Shown here one piece after another: positions 37,569-47,785 of a stretch of 64,000 bases of DNA. Source of the stretch: Vreelandella neptunia (lineage in GTDB: Bacteria; Pseudomonadota; Gammaproteobacteria; Pseudomonadales; Halomonadaceae); the NCBI RefSeq assembly GCF_000712975.1, contig NZ_JHQL01000003.1, positions 682,001 to 746,000 of the forward strand, in the 5' to 3' direction. How positions within the stretch are numbered: the first letter of the stretch is position 1; each line of letters opens with the position of its first letter. Both the position numbers and the translations under genes were made by a program. The notes beneath the pieces were generated by a model, which made no database searches, was not told the origin of the DNA, and saw nothing but the letters and a program-made list of their open reading frames with translations.

Positions 37569-38312
37569 TTATTGACTCGCTTTACGGCAATACATCATAT
37601 AGTTAACCGACACATCATTAGCTACTAAACGGTAGTGACGAGTTATGGGATTATATGTGAGCCCGGTTTGTTCGTTAATCTCAAGATCGGCAGCTCTTGC
37701 CCAAGCAGCCATCTCAGAAGGGCGTATAAATTTCGCATAATCATGGGTGCCACGGGGCAACAGTTTAAGCACGTACTCAGCACCTAAAATCGCAAAAGCA
37801 TAGGATTTAGGGGTGCGATTTAAGGTCGAGAAGAAAATATATCCCCCTGGACGAACCAGTTTACTGCAAGCGCGGATAACAGATGCCGGGTCTGGGACGT
37901 GCTCAAGCATTTCCATACAAGTGACAACATCATAATGCCCTGGCTTTTCTGCTGCTAAGGCTTCAACACTTATCAATCGATAATCTACTGTTACGCCACT
38001 TTCTGCAGCATGTAAACGAGCAACACTCAGAGGGGCATCTCCAAGATCAATGCCAGTAACGTTGGCCCCACGATGGGCCATAGACTCGCTTAAGATGCCG
38101 CCACCACATCCAACATCCACTACGCGTTTGCCGGCTAGCCCTGCGCGAGCGTCGATAAAATCAAGACGTAAAGGGTTAATCTCATGCAGTGGTTTAAATT
38201 CACCCTCTAAGTCCCACCAACGGCTAGCAAGTGCTTCAAATTTAGCAACTTCTGCTGCGTCGACATTGTCGTGGTTGCGATGAGTAGTGCTATCCTGAGA
38301 TATCGCTTGCAT
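37569..38312 (-). CDS. ubiG: Ubiquinone biosynthesis O-methyltransferase
   Basis: UbiG carries out both O-methylations of ubiquinone synthesis with S-adenosylmethionine. The 247-residue protein shows the SAM site [32 protein letters not shown] and the UbiG-typical [29 protein letters not shown] at the N-terminus. The ATG used has GGGAG 7 bp upstream; a start at 38354 is less likely. It shares a 165-bp divergent control region with the UDP-sugar dehydrogenase-like gene. Confidence 0.95.
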   Translation of the reverse strand: MQAISQDSTTHRNHDNVDAAEVAKFEALASRWWDLEGEFKPLHEINPLRLDFIDARAGLAGKRVVDVGCGGGILSESMAHRGANVTGIDLGDAPLSVARLHAAESGVTVDYRLISVEALAAEKPGHYDVVTCMEMLEHVPDPASVIRACSKLVRPGGYIFFSTLNRTPKSYAFAILGAEYVLKLLPRGTHDYAKFIRPSEMAAWARAADLEINEQTGLTYNPITRHYRLVANDVSVNYMMYCRKASQ

Positions 38313-38477
38313 ATTCTGACTCCCGTCGTCGTTATGTTGGCATGAAGGTGGCATCCAACCAGCCGTTCAGTATGATGTCATTCTAACCACTCCTGGAGCA
38401 CAACGCATGAAAAGGAACGCGACATGATTTTTAACCTTCTACTTTCGCGGCTTTTATCTTCTCAGGGAGCGTAATGA

Positions 38478-39770
38478 ATGCAAGTGTTACTCCATGGTAG
38501 TGAATTAAGTGCCGCCACCGCCGCCGCTGCATTAGCCTGGGTGGGACATCAAGTTGAGTGGTTGCCTCATAAGAGCGCACCATGGTCAGCGCTTTCAAAG
38601 GCAGACTGGCTACGCCGCGAACCCGAATTAATGACTCATATTGATCAGGCGATAGCGGGCGGAACACTTAAGATTATTGACACTCCGGATCAGGCAAGTT
38701 CCCCTGATATTGTGTGGCTGGCACTTTCTCCAGACCAGCGTCCAGCGGCTAAACAGCTGCTCAAAATACCTATTTTTGAACACCATCCCGGTGCGGTCTT
38801 AATTAATAATTCTACTTTTCCTGTAGGAGAGACAGAAAAGCTGCATGCGCTTATGGGAGCTCAGCACAGTAGTGTTGCTTTACCAGACACGCTTGAAGAA
38901 GGACGAGCTTGGATAGCATTTACTCGCCCCACACGTTGGCTTTTGGGCTGTGATGATGCCGTCGGTGAGCAAGTGGCACGTGAACTTTTGCGCGCTTTTA
39001 ATCGTCGCAATGATGTATTTCAGCGCATGCCTTGTAGAGCTGCTGAGCTCACTAAGCTAGCTATTAATGGCATGCTGGCAACACGCATCAGCTATATGAA
39101 CGAAATTGCAGGACTGGCAGACACGTTGGGCGTAGATGTCGAGCATGTGCGTCGTGGTATGGGAGCGGACACACGTATTGGCTATGAGTATTTATATCCT
39201 GGCTGTGGCTTTGGTGGCCCTAATTTCTCTCGCGATCTGATGCGCTTAGCGGACGTTCAGTCAGCCAGCGGCCGTAATTCGGCGTTATTAGAGCAAGTAA
39301 TGGACATTAATGAGCAGAAAAAAGAGACCTTGTTCAGGAAATTATGGACATTCTTTGAGGGAGATTTAGCAGGCAAAACGGTTGCTATATGGGGGGCTGC
39401 TTTTAAACCTGGCACCACTCGAATCGATCATGCGCCAGTACTCACGCTTCTTGCCGCTTTATGGGCACAAGGAGTAAAGGTAAACCTTCATGATCCAGCG
39501 GCAACCCCAGCGCTTCATGAAGCAGTAGGCCAGCGAAATGATCTAACTACGTTTACCAGTGATCCTTACCAAGCATGTGAAGGTGCAGATGCACTGATGT
39601 TAGTAACTGAGTGGAAATCTTATTGGAACCCAGACTGGCATCGTTTAGCCTCATTATTGAGCGCTAAGTTAGTATTGGATGGGCGTAATATCTATGATCC
39701 AGCCTTCGTAGCTAGCTGTGGCTTAAGGTATAGAGGAATTGGTCGCCGTGCCGACCCTACAACGCATTGA
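38478..39770 (+). CDS. UDP-glucose 6-dehydrogenase-like protein lacking the catalytic cysteine
   Basis: The 430-residue protein aligns by eye along the whole nucleotide-sugar dehydrogenase family: INNSTFPVGETEKL (109-122), the central helix AAELTKLAINGMLATRISYMNE with Lys193 and Asn197, and the C-terminal Rossmann domain GAAFKPGTTRIDHAPVL (306-322). Two key parts differ. The N-terminal NAD glycine motif is replaced by LHGSELSAATAAAALAWVGH. The active-site loop normally GxGFGGSCFPKD reads GCGFGGPNFSRD (242-253), so the nucleophilic Cys is Asn249 and a Cys appears at 243. A normal two-step oxidation to UDP-glucuronate is unlikely. It heads a plus-strand run that continues to tamAB. Confidence 0.8.
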   Translation: MQVLLHGSELSAATAAAALAWVGHQVEWLPHKSAPWSALSKADWLRREPELMTHIDQAIAGGTLKIIDTPDQASSPDIVWLALSPDQRPAAKQLLKIPIFEHHPGAVLINNSTFPVGETEKLHALMGAQHSSVALPDTLEEGRAWIAFTRPTRWLLGCDDAVGEQVARELLRAFNRRNDVFQRMPCRAAELTKLAINGMLATRISYMNEIAGLADTLGVDVEHVRRGMGADTRIGYEYLYPGCGFGGPNFSRDLMRLADVQSASGRNSALLEQVMDINEQKKETLFRKLWTFFEGDLAGKTVAIWGAAFKPGTTRIDHAPVLTLLAALWAQGVKVNLHDPAATPALHEAVGQRNDLTTFTSDPYQACEGADALMLVTEWKSYWNPDWHRLASLLSAKLVLDGRNIYDPAFVASCGLRYRGIGRRADPTTH

Positions 39771-39779
39771 GGAAAAAAC

Positions 39780-40628
39780 ATGCCCAATAGCACTGGGTCT
39801 TCTCGCATTGTTCCCGATGTGGATCAAAGCTTGACTGCACAACACTTGCGTCATCGCAAGGGGCCTACATTGTGGCCATTGTGGCTATTTATAGTGCTTA
39901 TCATTATTTCATTAGGTGCCGCAGGGGTAGGTCTTTGGTATGAAAGAGAACGTTTACTAGAGGAGGTTCATCGAGTAAGTGGAGAAGTATCAAACCTACA
40001 TGCAAGGCTAGACTCAGGTGACACGGATACGCAAGATGCGATAGCCTTTGTACAAGCTCAAATGACAACACTGTTCCAAGAACAGGAGATGCTGGCTGTC
40101 GCAGTAACGGACACTCGTGAAGAACTGTATGGGCTTTTAACGTCTAACGAAGAGCTTGTAAATAACGATGCGCTCAGCAGTATTGCAGAGCGTATCAACC
40201 AATTAGAAGAGCAGGCAGCACTGCGTGACCAACAACTCGCTGCCATTAGGACGTCGCTTGATGCACTTGAGCAAGCTGGTATTGCTGGGCGCCAAAACCT
40301 AGCCGAAGAGGTTACTTACCTCGAAGAGGTGCTATCACAGCGCTTAGCAGCTACTTCAAGCCGATTAGAAGACATTGAGCAGTTGGAAAATGAGAGCACT
40401 GAATTGGTAACAAAAGTTACCGCATGGCAAGAAGAGATTGATCAGCGCTTTAGTGAGGTAAACTCAACACTTGAGACTCTAAGCAGTACTGACACTCCAG
40501 CAACTGTGGAAGCTCTAGAAGCGCTTGAGCAACAATGGGCACAACAGCTTAACACCTTAGAGAGTGATATCCGTCAAGTGCGGCAAGCTCAGCTGGCATT
40601 TAGTGCCCAAATGGAGATGCTCCGCTAG
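39780..40628 (+). CDS. Membrane-anchored coiled-coil protein of unknown function
   Basis: I do not recognise this 282-residue protein. It has a basic N-terminus, one transmembrane helix (LWPLWLFIVLIIISLGAAGVGLWY, about 31-54) and then a long helical, Glu/Gln/Leu-rich periplasmic region with heptad-like spacing to the end (ALEQQWAQQLNTLESDIRQV). The topology resembles HemX- or CpoB-like spacers but no signature is present. It starts 9 bp after the dehydrogenase-like gene and lies just before tamA, so an envelope role is plausible but inferred. Confidence 0.75.
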   Translation: MPNSTGSSRIVPDVDQSLTAQHLRHRKGPTLWPLWLFIVLIIISLGAAGVGLWYERERLLEEVHRVSGEVSNLHARLDSGDTDTQDAIAFVQAQMTTLFQEQEMLAVAVTDTREELYGLLTSNEELVNNDALSSIAERINQLEEQAALRDQQLAAIRTSLDALEQAGIAGRQNLAEEVTYLEEVLSQRLAATSSRLEDIEQLENESTELVTKVTAWQEEIDQRFSEVNSTLETLSSTDTPATVEALEALEQQWAQQLNTLESDIRQVRQAQLAFSAQMEMLR

Positions 40629-40710
40629 AAATGAAACGCTAGGAATTGTCCGTTATGGGGCAATTGGTAATGAAGCCACCGAGTCGCTGATTTGGTTAGG
40701 GATGAACTGC

Positions 40711-42564
40711 ATGGAAAGTAAACGGCGATGGCCTACCGTCAAAAAAGCGACTTGTGGGGTGGTTTTACCACTTTTTATAACGTGGGCCGCTCCCGGATGG
40801 GCGCTTAATGCCTCCATCAATGGTGTCAGCAGTGAAGTGGAAGCTAATATTGATGCGTATTTACAAAATATTGATGAGGGCCAGTACACCGATGTCAGGT
40901 TAGAAGGTGAAATACGTAAACGTACGCGAGAAGCAATGCGTGTTTTCGGCTATTACGAACCTGACATTACAGTTGACGTTGAAAGCTCTCCCATCACGCT
41001 TCGCATTGAACCTGGTTCACAGGTCAAAATCGACGTGCTGTCTATCAATATCGCCGGCGAAGCAAGAGATGACCCGCCCTTTCAGGAAGCGCTCGACGCA
41101 TTTCCCTTAGCGGAGGGAGATACATTACGCCATGCACCCTGGGATCGCCTGCGTAATCAATTTTCAGGCTTAGCGCTGGAACGTGGCTATTTTGATTGGG
41201 GGTTCACCGACCGCCGTATGGAAATAAGGCCATATCTTGAAAGTGCGCGCCTCTATATGGATTTCGATAGTGGACCACGTTATCAATTTGGCAATACGTT
41301 TATTTCAGGCAGTCATATTGAGCCTGAACGCTTGCATAAAATGCAGACCTTTGCGGAAGGGGAGCCTTATCTAGCGGAATCAGTAGCACTTTATAATCAA
41401 CGCTTAGCCGAGACAGGTTGGTTTAGCTCGGTAACGGTTCGACCACGCTTAGAAACAGCACGTGAGCTGGCCCTATCACCGCCAACAGGTGGCTCGCCGT
41501 GGTGGGATGAGGCAACGGCGTCGCAGCCTAAGCGCCCCCGACTTTCTAGTGCTGCGTTCGCAAGTGCACTAAGTGTTACTCAGCGCGACGATACACGCCT
41601 ACCTATTGACGTAAGTGTAGAGCCTGCTGACCGTCATCAATTCGAAGTGGGGGTTGGCTTTGCTACCGATGTAGGGCCACGTTTGCGCTTTGGTTGGCAA
41701 CAACCATGGATTAATCGTTTTGGTCATAGCTTAAATCATGATTTATATATTTCAGCACCCGACCAACGTTTTACAGGTAACTACAATATTCCGCTAGACG
41801 ATCCCTTACGTGATAGCTACCGGCTGCAGTATGGCCTGCGCAACCTAGATGATGGCGATACTCAGTCGTTAGAAGGCACCGTAGAAATCGCGAGGCGCTG
41901 GGAATTTGAAAACCGCTGGGTACAAACACTTTACTTCCGTAGCACCTTCGAAGACTTTACCCAAGGTGGGGTATCCGATGAAGTGTTGCTCTTTTATCCA
42001 GGCATTCAATGGTCACGCACAAGAACGCGTCCGCAGCGGTTCCCCCTATGGGGAGACCGACAACAGCTATCAATCGAATATTCAGACCCTTTATGGGGAT
42101 CTGACGCACAATTTACACGTTTAACAGGCGATACCGAATGGATCCGAACCATCGGCAATGACAACCGTTTTTCAGCAAGACTAAGCATTGGCGCTATTGA
42201 AACAGATAATTTCGATAAACTGCCTCCATCGCTACGCTTTTTTGCAGGCGGTGACCGAAGTGTTCGGGGTTACTCTTACGAAAGCCTATCCCCGCGAAAT
42301 GAAGAAGGGCGCTTACGTGGTGGCCAACAAATGTTGACCTCGACATTCGAGTACCAGCGCAGAGTCTCTGGGGATTGGTGGGGAGCCACTTTTATTGATA
42401 GCGGTGACGCCTTCGATAACTGGGGCCCTGAGGAGTTGAAAACAGGCGCAGGGCTTGGCGTACGCTGGATTTCACCAGTCGGGCCTATCCGACTAGACGT
42501 AGCACATCCCTTTGACGATGAAGATGATTGGCGCCTGCATTTTTCCATCGGACCGGAATTCTAG
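40711..42564 (+). CDS. tamA: Translocation and assembly module protein TamA
   Basis: TamA is an Omp85-family outer-membrane barrel that works with TamB in autotransporter insertion and lipid transport. The 617-residue product has a signal peptide (ending near APGWA), POTRA domains (INGVSSEVEANIDAYL; VKIDVLSINIAGEA; YQFGNTFISGSHIEPERL) and a C-terminal barrel with the Omp85 motif FFAGGDRSVRGYSYESLSP and a terminal aromatic strand (LHFSIGPEF). The start is uncertain: ATGs at 40702 and 40711 are both possible. It is 9 bp from tamB. Confidence 0.92.
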   Translation: MESKRRWPTVKKATCGVVLPLFITWAAPGWALNASINGVSSEVEANIDAYLQNIDEGQYTDVRLEGEIRKRTREAMRVFGYYEPDITVDVESSPITLRIEPGSQVKIDVLSINIAGEARDDPPFQEALDAFPLAEGDTLRHAPWDRLRNQFSGLALERGYFDWGFTDRRMEIRPYLESARLYMDFDSGPRYQFGNTFISGSHIEPERLHKMQTFAEGEPYLAESVALYNQRLAETGWFSSVTVRPRLETARELALSPPTGGSPWWDEATASQPKRPRLSSAAFASALSVTQRDDTRLPIDVSVEPADRHQFEVGVGFATDVGPRLRFGWQQPWINRFGHSLNHDLYISAPDQRFTGNYNIPLDDPLRDSYRLQYGLRNLDDGDTQSLEGTVEIARRWEFENRWVQTLYFRSTFEDFTQGGVSDEVLLFYPGIQWSRTRTRPQRFPLWGDRQQLSIEYSDPLWGSDAQFTRLTGDTEWIRTIGNDNRFSARLSIGAIETDNFDKLPPSLRFFAGGDRSVRGYSYESLSPRNEEGRLRGGQQMLTSTFEYQRRVSGDWWGATFIDSGDAFDNWGPEELKTGAGLGVRWISPVGPIRLDVAHPFDDEDDWRLHFSIGPEF

Positions 42565-42573
42565 GAGAGCACT

Positions 42574-45500
42574 TTGGCTAAGGTTGCAACAGCGGCATCT
42601 ACTAAGCGTCAACCGCTCTCAGTTCAACATCGCTTTGGATTATTATTGTGGAGTTTAGTGCGGCTAGTTATTGTACTGCCACTATGGTTATTTGGTTTGA
42701 TTGCGCTACTGCTCGGCGTTGCGCTTTCGCCCTGGGGTACTGGCCAGCTATTCTCTCAGGGCGAGCAGCGAGGCTATTTCACCTATGAACATCAAGCAGG
42801 CGCACTGCTTGATCACTTTGAATTGCAAGGTTTTCAGCTGTCGCTTGGTGAGACACGAATCAACGTTGACAGCCTAGCGCTAGCCTGGGCTGAAGATTGT
42901 GTGCTGTCAGGTAAGCTGTGCCTGGACAAATTTCATCTAGAAGGTGCGGATATTCGTTTGGGCGAGAGCACCGAATCGGCGCCAGAATCAACTGAATCGG
43001 AAGGGATGCCTAGCATCCAACTTCCTTTTCCTATTGAACTACGCTCGGTTGAGTTGAATAACGTTCAGCTGCAGCTGGCTGACGGAACACGTATCGGCTG
43101 GGAATCGTTTTCAACCGCAATGACTGCACAGCAGCATCTTGTTAATGTCGCGCCCACCACGCTCATGCGTCCAACACTCTATTTACCTACCTCTGCTGGC
43201 ACTCAACTGACTGAAGGTATCCAAACGCCGTTACATGCATCTGGCATTGATGGTGCTATTAAGTCTACCCAGCCTATCAAAGCAGAATCTGATGAAGCGT
43301 CCGAAGCATTGGCCGCACGGGAACGAATTGAACTACCCGAGATAGTGCTACCTATTGATATCGACTTAGCATCTTTTACCGTGGCCGACGTCACTATCAG
43401 CGGATCAGTTGATTACCAAATCGAACGATTAACTGTCGTTGCTAATGCCGAGGGTAGCCAAATAAACCTCCGGTCGTTAGAGTTGCTTACGCCTGATGCT
43501 GAGGCCAATTTAACAGCCAGTGCTACATTATCAGGCAGTTATCCGCTAGATGCCCAATTAACGTCAACCTTGTTTTTACCCGAGATGTTTCCTGAGCTAA
43601 GTGGCGAAGAGCTTGTTCTCGAGCTATCGGGATCACTAGAGGCGCTTACAGCCAATTTAGAAGCATCCGGTGTCGTTAATGCGTCACTGGAGGCTCAAGT
43701 TGATGCGTTAGCGCCGACGCTACCCTTCGATTTACGACTACAGAGTAGCCGCCTGCAGTGGCCACTCACCCAGCCTAATAGTGATGAGTCAACGGCAGAG
43801 CCCTATATTGCTGAAGATATAGATATCATTGCCAGTGGCAGTTTGGAGGCGTACCAAACGACGCTTTCCTTGAACGCTCAAGGTCCTCAAGTACCAGCCA
43901 CCACTATCCGACTCAGTGGCGACGGCGATCTTTCATCATTCCGTTGGACGCCGCTAACCCTAGCGATTGATGACAGTTCACTTAGCAGTGAAGGGGAAGT
44001 TAACTGGGCTTCGTCACTTCGGGTTGACACCACCATCAAGCTGGAGCAGTTCGATCCTTCACACTTTATCGAACAACTTAACGGCAATCTCAATGGTAAT
44101 ATTACGGCTAGCGTGCGCCAAACCGGTGACCTGTGGGAAGTCAGTCTACCGGTGCTTGATATTGACGGGCAGCTTCAGGAATATCCTTTAACGTTACAGG
44201 CCGCTTTAGAGGCTAACAGTGCTCTCGAAGTTGATATTCAAGAACTTCTTTTCACTCAAGGAGACAACCGATTAACGGCCTCTGGCCAGATGAGTGAGCA
44301 AGCAATGTCGCTAGATACCGAGATTGCATTGCGACAATTACAGACGCTGCATCCAGATTTGGCGGGTACATTAACGGGTAATATTCTCGCTAGGGGTAGC
44401 TTTAGCCAACCTCGAGTGGAAGCCGAATTGACTGGTCGTGATTTACAGTTTGCCGAAAACCGGATTGACGCCTTATCACTGACCAGCAATATCGACGGGA
44501 TCGAAGACCCGTCGCTAGACATTGACCTTGGCTTGCAGCAAGTCAGTGCAAGTGGTCAGGCATTTTCAAATATTGCCCTGGAGCTTAACGGTCGTTTATC
44601 ACAGCATGCAATGACTGTCAGTGTCGACGGCCAAGCCGATAACATGCTAAGCCGTGCATTTGTCTCTTTAGAGGGAGGTTTTGATCAGCAAGCACAGCAG
44701 TATCAGGGTCAGCTCACACCGCTGGAAGTTGACTCCGAGTTTGGCAATCTACGTTTAGAAGCCCCCCTTGATATTCGTTACAGCCTTGCTGACGGCCAAG
44801 CACAGCTTTCACCTTTTTGTATACGTCGCGAAGAAGGAGGGATCGTTTGTTCGGAAGAACCGATTAGCGCGTCGGCTGACCAAGGACGAGCGGTACTAAG
44901 CATTAGAGAAGTACCAATGGAAGCAGTGGAGCCGGTACTGCCAGAAGCGTGGAGCTTAGAAGGTGACACGACGGCAGACATCGTTGCAGCTTGGCGCCAG
45001 GGCGGAACACAGTGGCAGGCGGATGTTCAAGTATTAAGTGAGTTGGCGATTACTGCGGTTAACGATTACGGCCAGCCAGTACAGCTTCCCGTGATTCGTT
45101 TGGATACACAGCTGGAAGCCAACCAAGCTCAGGCCGATGCCAATATTGTGCTGTCGTTTGAAGAAGCCGGTGAACTTACCCTTGATCTTACCGTTAGCGA
45201 CCCCCTTGGCAGTGGTGGTTTAAATGGCGAGCTACGAGCCCAGCAAGTTTCTTTAACCCCATATCGTCCATTAGTGGTAGGCATGGATCGCTTAGAAGGC
45301 GATTTAAATGGCAGTATACAGATTTCTGGAACAACCAATCAGCCAGACCTACAAGGTCAGCTTGCACTTCGTAACCTAAGCGTTCATGGTCCAGATATTC
45401 CTATCGATATCAAAGATGGCGAGCTGGTCGTAGCATTTGATGGTGAGCAAGGCGACATAAATGGGTTTGTTGCTGCTGAACGTGGCCGCTTAAATATCAC

Positions 45501-46581
45501 CGGGGATGCCTACTGGCCCGCGGGTGACGATTGGCGTATTGGGGTCGATGTTAATGCTATCCAAGAGCCATTATTAATCGTGCTGCCACAGTTTGGACGC
45601 TTAGAAGCAGCGCCTGATATTCGTATCCGGGTAACGCCAGATCGCCTGCAAGTGCGAGGTAATGTGGATTTACCGTGGGCGCGCTTGGAGGTTGGTGATC
45701 TTCCTGCTTCGGCTGTTAGTCCAAGCTCTGATGAAGTCATTATCACGGAACGTGACGACCAAGAAGCTGAGCGGCTAGCCCAGCAACGGGCAACGAATGG
45801 TGAGCCAAGTGCTGCTGACGAATTATCACAGTCAGGCATGGCCCTTGATGTGCTCATTACTCTAACGTTAGGCCGTGATATGCAGATCTCAGCATATGGG
45901 CTTAATTCTGGCTTAGGTGGTACGTTAGAAATTCGTCAAGACAGTGGGGCACTTCAGCTATTTGGTGATGTCAACCTAGTTGATGGGCGTTTTCAAGCCT
46001 TTGGTCAAGACCTTTTGATCCGTAGGGGGCAGCTCATTTTCAGTGGCCCTCCGGGGCTTCCAATTCTCGATTTCGAAGCAATTCGCAATCCAGATATCAC
46101 CGAAGATGAAGTTATTGCCGGTCTTCGGGTCAGTGGTAATGCAGAAGAACCCAACGTATTAATTTTTTCTGAACCAGGTATGGATGAAACTCGAGCGCTG
46201 TCATATTTATTAAGAGGGCGTGCACCCGATGCGTCTGGTGGGGGGATTGATAGTGCGCTGACGACTGCGCTAATTGGGATGTCACTCGGCCGAACGGGGG
46301 GCGCTGTTGGCTCTATTGGGGAAGCATTCGGTATTAGCGATTTAACGTTAGATACCACAGGTGCAGGTGATAATAGCCAAGTAGCACTTACTGGGCAGTT
46401 AACCGATGATATTCGCATTAGCTATGGCGTCGGCATTTTCTCTCCTATCGCAGAATTAACACTTCGCTATACCCTTTGGCGTAACTTGTACGTTCAAGCA
46501 GTATCGGGCGCTAACCAAGCAGTTGACTTAATTTATACCTTCACTCGTTCAGGTGACCCTACTATTTTTCCACGGCAGTAA
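42574..46581 (+). CDS. tamB: Translocation and assembly module protein TamB
   Basis: TamB is an AsmA-like inner-membrane-anchored protein that forms a beta-taco bridge across the periplasm and docks on TamA; current models include phospholipid transport. The 1335-residue protein has one N-terminal helix (LLWSLVRLVIVLPLWLFGLIALLLG), a very long beta-rich middle and the conserved C-terminal DUF490 domain (GQDLLIRRGQLIFSGPPGLPILDFEAIRNP; YLLRGRAPD; RISYGVGIFSPIAELTLRY). The start is TTG with AGGAG 6 bp upstream. Negatively charged composition suits a halophile's periplasmic protein. Confidence 0.93.
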   Translation: MAKVATAASTKRQPLSVQHRFGLLLWSLVRLVIVLPLWLFGLIALLLGVALSPWGTGQLFSQGEQRGYFTYEHQAGALLDHFELQGFQLSLGETRINVDSLALAWAEDCVLSGKLCLDKFHLEGADIRLGESTESAPESTESEGMPSIQLPFPIELRSVELNNVQLQLADGTRIGWESFSTAMTAQQHLVNVAPTTLMRPTLYLPTSAGTQLTEGIQTPLHASGIDGAIKSTQPIKAESDEASEALAARERIELPEIVLPIDIDLASFTVADVTISGSVDYQIERLTVVANAEGSQINLRSLELLTPDAEANLTASATLSGSYPLDAQLTSTLFLPEMFPELSGEELVLELSGSLEALTANLEASGVVNASLEAQVDALAPTLPFDLRLQSSRLQWPLTQPNSDESTAEPYIAEDIDIIASGSLEAYQTTLSLNAQGPQVPATTIRLSGDGDLSSFRWTPLTLAIDDSSLSSEGEVNWASSLRVDTTIKLEQFDPSHFIEQLNGNLNGNITASVRQTGDLWEVSLPVLDIDGQLQEYPLTLQAALEANSALEVDIQELLFTQGDNRLTASGQMSEQAMSLDTEIALRQLQTLHPDLAGTLTGNILARGSFSQPRVEAELTGRDLQFAENRIDALSLTSNIDGIEDPSLDIDLGLQQVSASGQAFSNIALELNGRLSQHAMTVSVDGQADNMLSRAFVSLEGGFDQQAQQYQGQLTPLEVDSEFGNLRLEAPLDIRYSLADGQAQLSPFCIRREEGGIVCSEEPISASADQGRAVLSIREVPMEAVEPVLPEAWSLEGDTTADIVAAWRQGGTQWQADVQVLSELAITAVNDYGQPVQLPVIRLDTQLEANQAQADANIVLSFEEAGELTLDLTVSDPLGSGGLNGELRAQQVSLTPYRPLVVGMDRLEGDLNGSIQISGTTNQPDLQGQLALRNLSVHGPDIPIDIKDGELVVAFDGEQGDINGFVAAERGRLNITGDAYWPAGDDWRIGVDVNAIQEPLLIVLPQFGRLEAAPDIRIRVTPDRLQVRGNVDLPWARLEVGDLPASAVSPSSDEVIITERDDQEAERLAQQRATNGEPSAADELSQSGMALDVLITLTLGRDMQISAYGLNSGLGGTLEIRQDSGALQLFGDVNLVDGRFQAFGQDLLIRRGQLIFSGPPGLPILDFEAIRNPDITEDEVIAGLRVSGNAEEPNVLIFSEPGMDETRALSYLLRGRAPDASGGGIDSALTTALIGMSLGRTGGAVGSIGEAFGISDLTLDTTGAGDNSQVALTGQLTDDIRISYGVGIFSPIAELTLRYTLWRNLYVQAVSGANQAVDLIYTFTRSGDPTIFPRQ

Positions 46582-46590
46582 GAGGGCGTT

Positions 46591-47208
46591 ATGACGCTAT
46601 TTTCTAAAGCAAGTTCAGCACCACTTGGCCGCTTAACGCCGATTGAAACGAGTCATACACATACCGTTAACGGACATTCACTTCATCCTCCTTTTCCAGC
46701 AGGGTATGAAGAAATCGTGTTAGGAATGGGATGCTTTTGGGGAGTTGAGCGTCTATTTTGGCAAGTGCCAGGGGTTTATGTTACCGCTGCAGGCTATGCC
46801 GGAGGCGAAACACAAAACCCCACTTATCAAGAAACCTGTACGGGCCAAACCGGTCATACCGAAGTCGTCAGGGTAGTCTACGACCCAAGCACCACTGCTC
46901 TAGAAACACTGTTGCAAATTTTTTGGGAACAACACGACCCTACTCAAGGGAATCGTCAAGGCAACGATGTGGGTAGCCAATACCGTTCGGCTATTTTTAC
47001 GACAACAGCTGCACAGTTAATTGCCGCTGAAAAAAGCGCCGACGCCTATCAAAAAGCTCTTGATAGTGCGGGGCGTGGTGCGATTACCACCGAGATCAAA
47101 CCCCTGGACGTTTTTTATTATGCGGAAGCTTATCACCAGCAGTATTTGGACAAGAATCCTAATGGATACTGTGGTCTCAAAGGTACCGGCGTCACGTGCC
47201 CAATTTAA
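46591..47208 (+). CDS. msrA: Peptide methionine sulfoxide reductase MsrA
   Basis: MsrA reduces the S form of methionine sulfoxide in proteins. The 205-residue protein has catalytic Cys48 in [12 protein letters not shown], the substrate segment [24 protein letters not shown], and C-terminal cysteines ([12 protein letters not shown]) that can resolve the disulfide. An N-terminal extension of about 40 residues resembles E. coli MsrA. It starts 10 bp after tamB, so it may ride on the tam transcript. Confidence 0.95.
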   Translation: MTLFSKASSAPLGRLTPIETSHTHTVNGHSLHPPFPAGYEEIVLGMGCFWGVERLFWQVPGVYVTAAGYAGGETQNPTYQETCTGQTGHTEVVRVVYDPSTTALETLLQIFWEQHDPTQGNRQGNDVGSQYRSAIFTTTAAQLIAAEKSADAYQKALDSAGRGAITTEIKPLDVFYYAEAYHQQYLDKNPNGYCGLKGTGVTCPI

Positions 47209-47252
47209 TCGTGGTGAAATCGGCAAAATAAACCCATCACAAGGTCATTAAC

Positions 47253-47783
47253 ATGCCACACACATTTAAACGCCTATGGCTCATACCTTCGGTGTGGTTC
47301 GTGGTTATCTCTAGTGGCATTGCTACCGATGCTATGGCAGAAGAAATGGTAGTCGAAAATACTGTGCCGCCGATGCCACAAACGATTGAAGACAGCCCCT
47401 TTGCAAGTGAGAGAGAAGCTGTTATTTGGCGCCAAGACGAGCTGAAGGAGTTAGAAAGGCTTCTTCGTCAGCTGCGTTTTGACTTGGTCAATAACCAAGA
47501 TGCGCGCGGGGCTGCCCCACGTCTAGTAATGCTCCAAGAGCGAGCTACCCAAGCACATTTTTTACCCGCGTTTATCGTCGGCACTCATGGGCGCGGCTCT
47601 GATGCCCGTCCAGAAATTTGGGAAGAGTGGGAAGATTTTGCTGAGGGCTTCACAGATCTTGAGCAAAAAGTGGAAACGCTAGTGGATGCCGCCGAGCAAG
47701 AGGATTATCGCGCTGCCACGCAAGCATTTTCGGATGTTGGTTTGAGCTGTAAAAGCTGTCATCGCGCCTATCGCTATAACTAG
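47253..47783 (+). CDS. Cytochrome c'-type protein
   Basis: A periplasmic class II cytochrome c. The 176-residue precursor has a signal peptide cleaved near DAMAEE and a C-terminal heme site CKSCH (166-170), the position that defines cytochrome c' four-helix-bundle proteins. Helices rich in charged residues (RQDELKELERLLRQLRFDL) precede it. Members bind NO or CO and protect against nitrosative stress; electron-transfer roles are also possible. It is 45 bp after msrA and followed immediately by a G10 tract. Confidence 0.82.
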   Translation: MPHTFKRLWLIPSVWFVVISSGIATDAMAEEMVVENTVPPMPQTIEDSPFASEREAVIWRQDELKELERLLRQLRFDLVNNQDARGAAPRLVMLQERATQAHFLPAFIVGTHGRGSDARPEIWEEWEDFAEGFTDLEQKVETLVDAAEQEDYRAATQAFSDVGLSCKSCHRAYRYN

Positions 47784-47785
47784 CC

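Noticed and set aside
46005..46418. Long antisense frame (138 codons) in tamB; a similar one lies at 45510-45857
   Set aside because: Both are opposite to conserved tamB coding sequence with no family features; shadows of codon bias.
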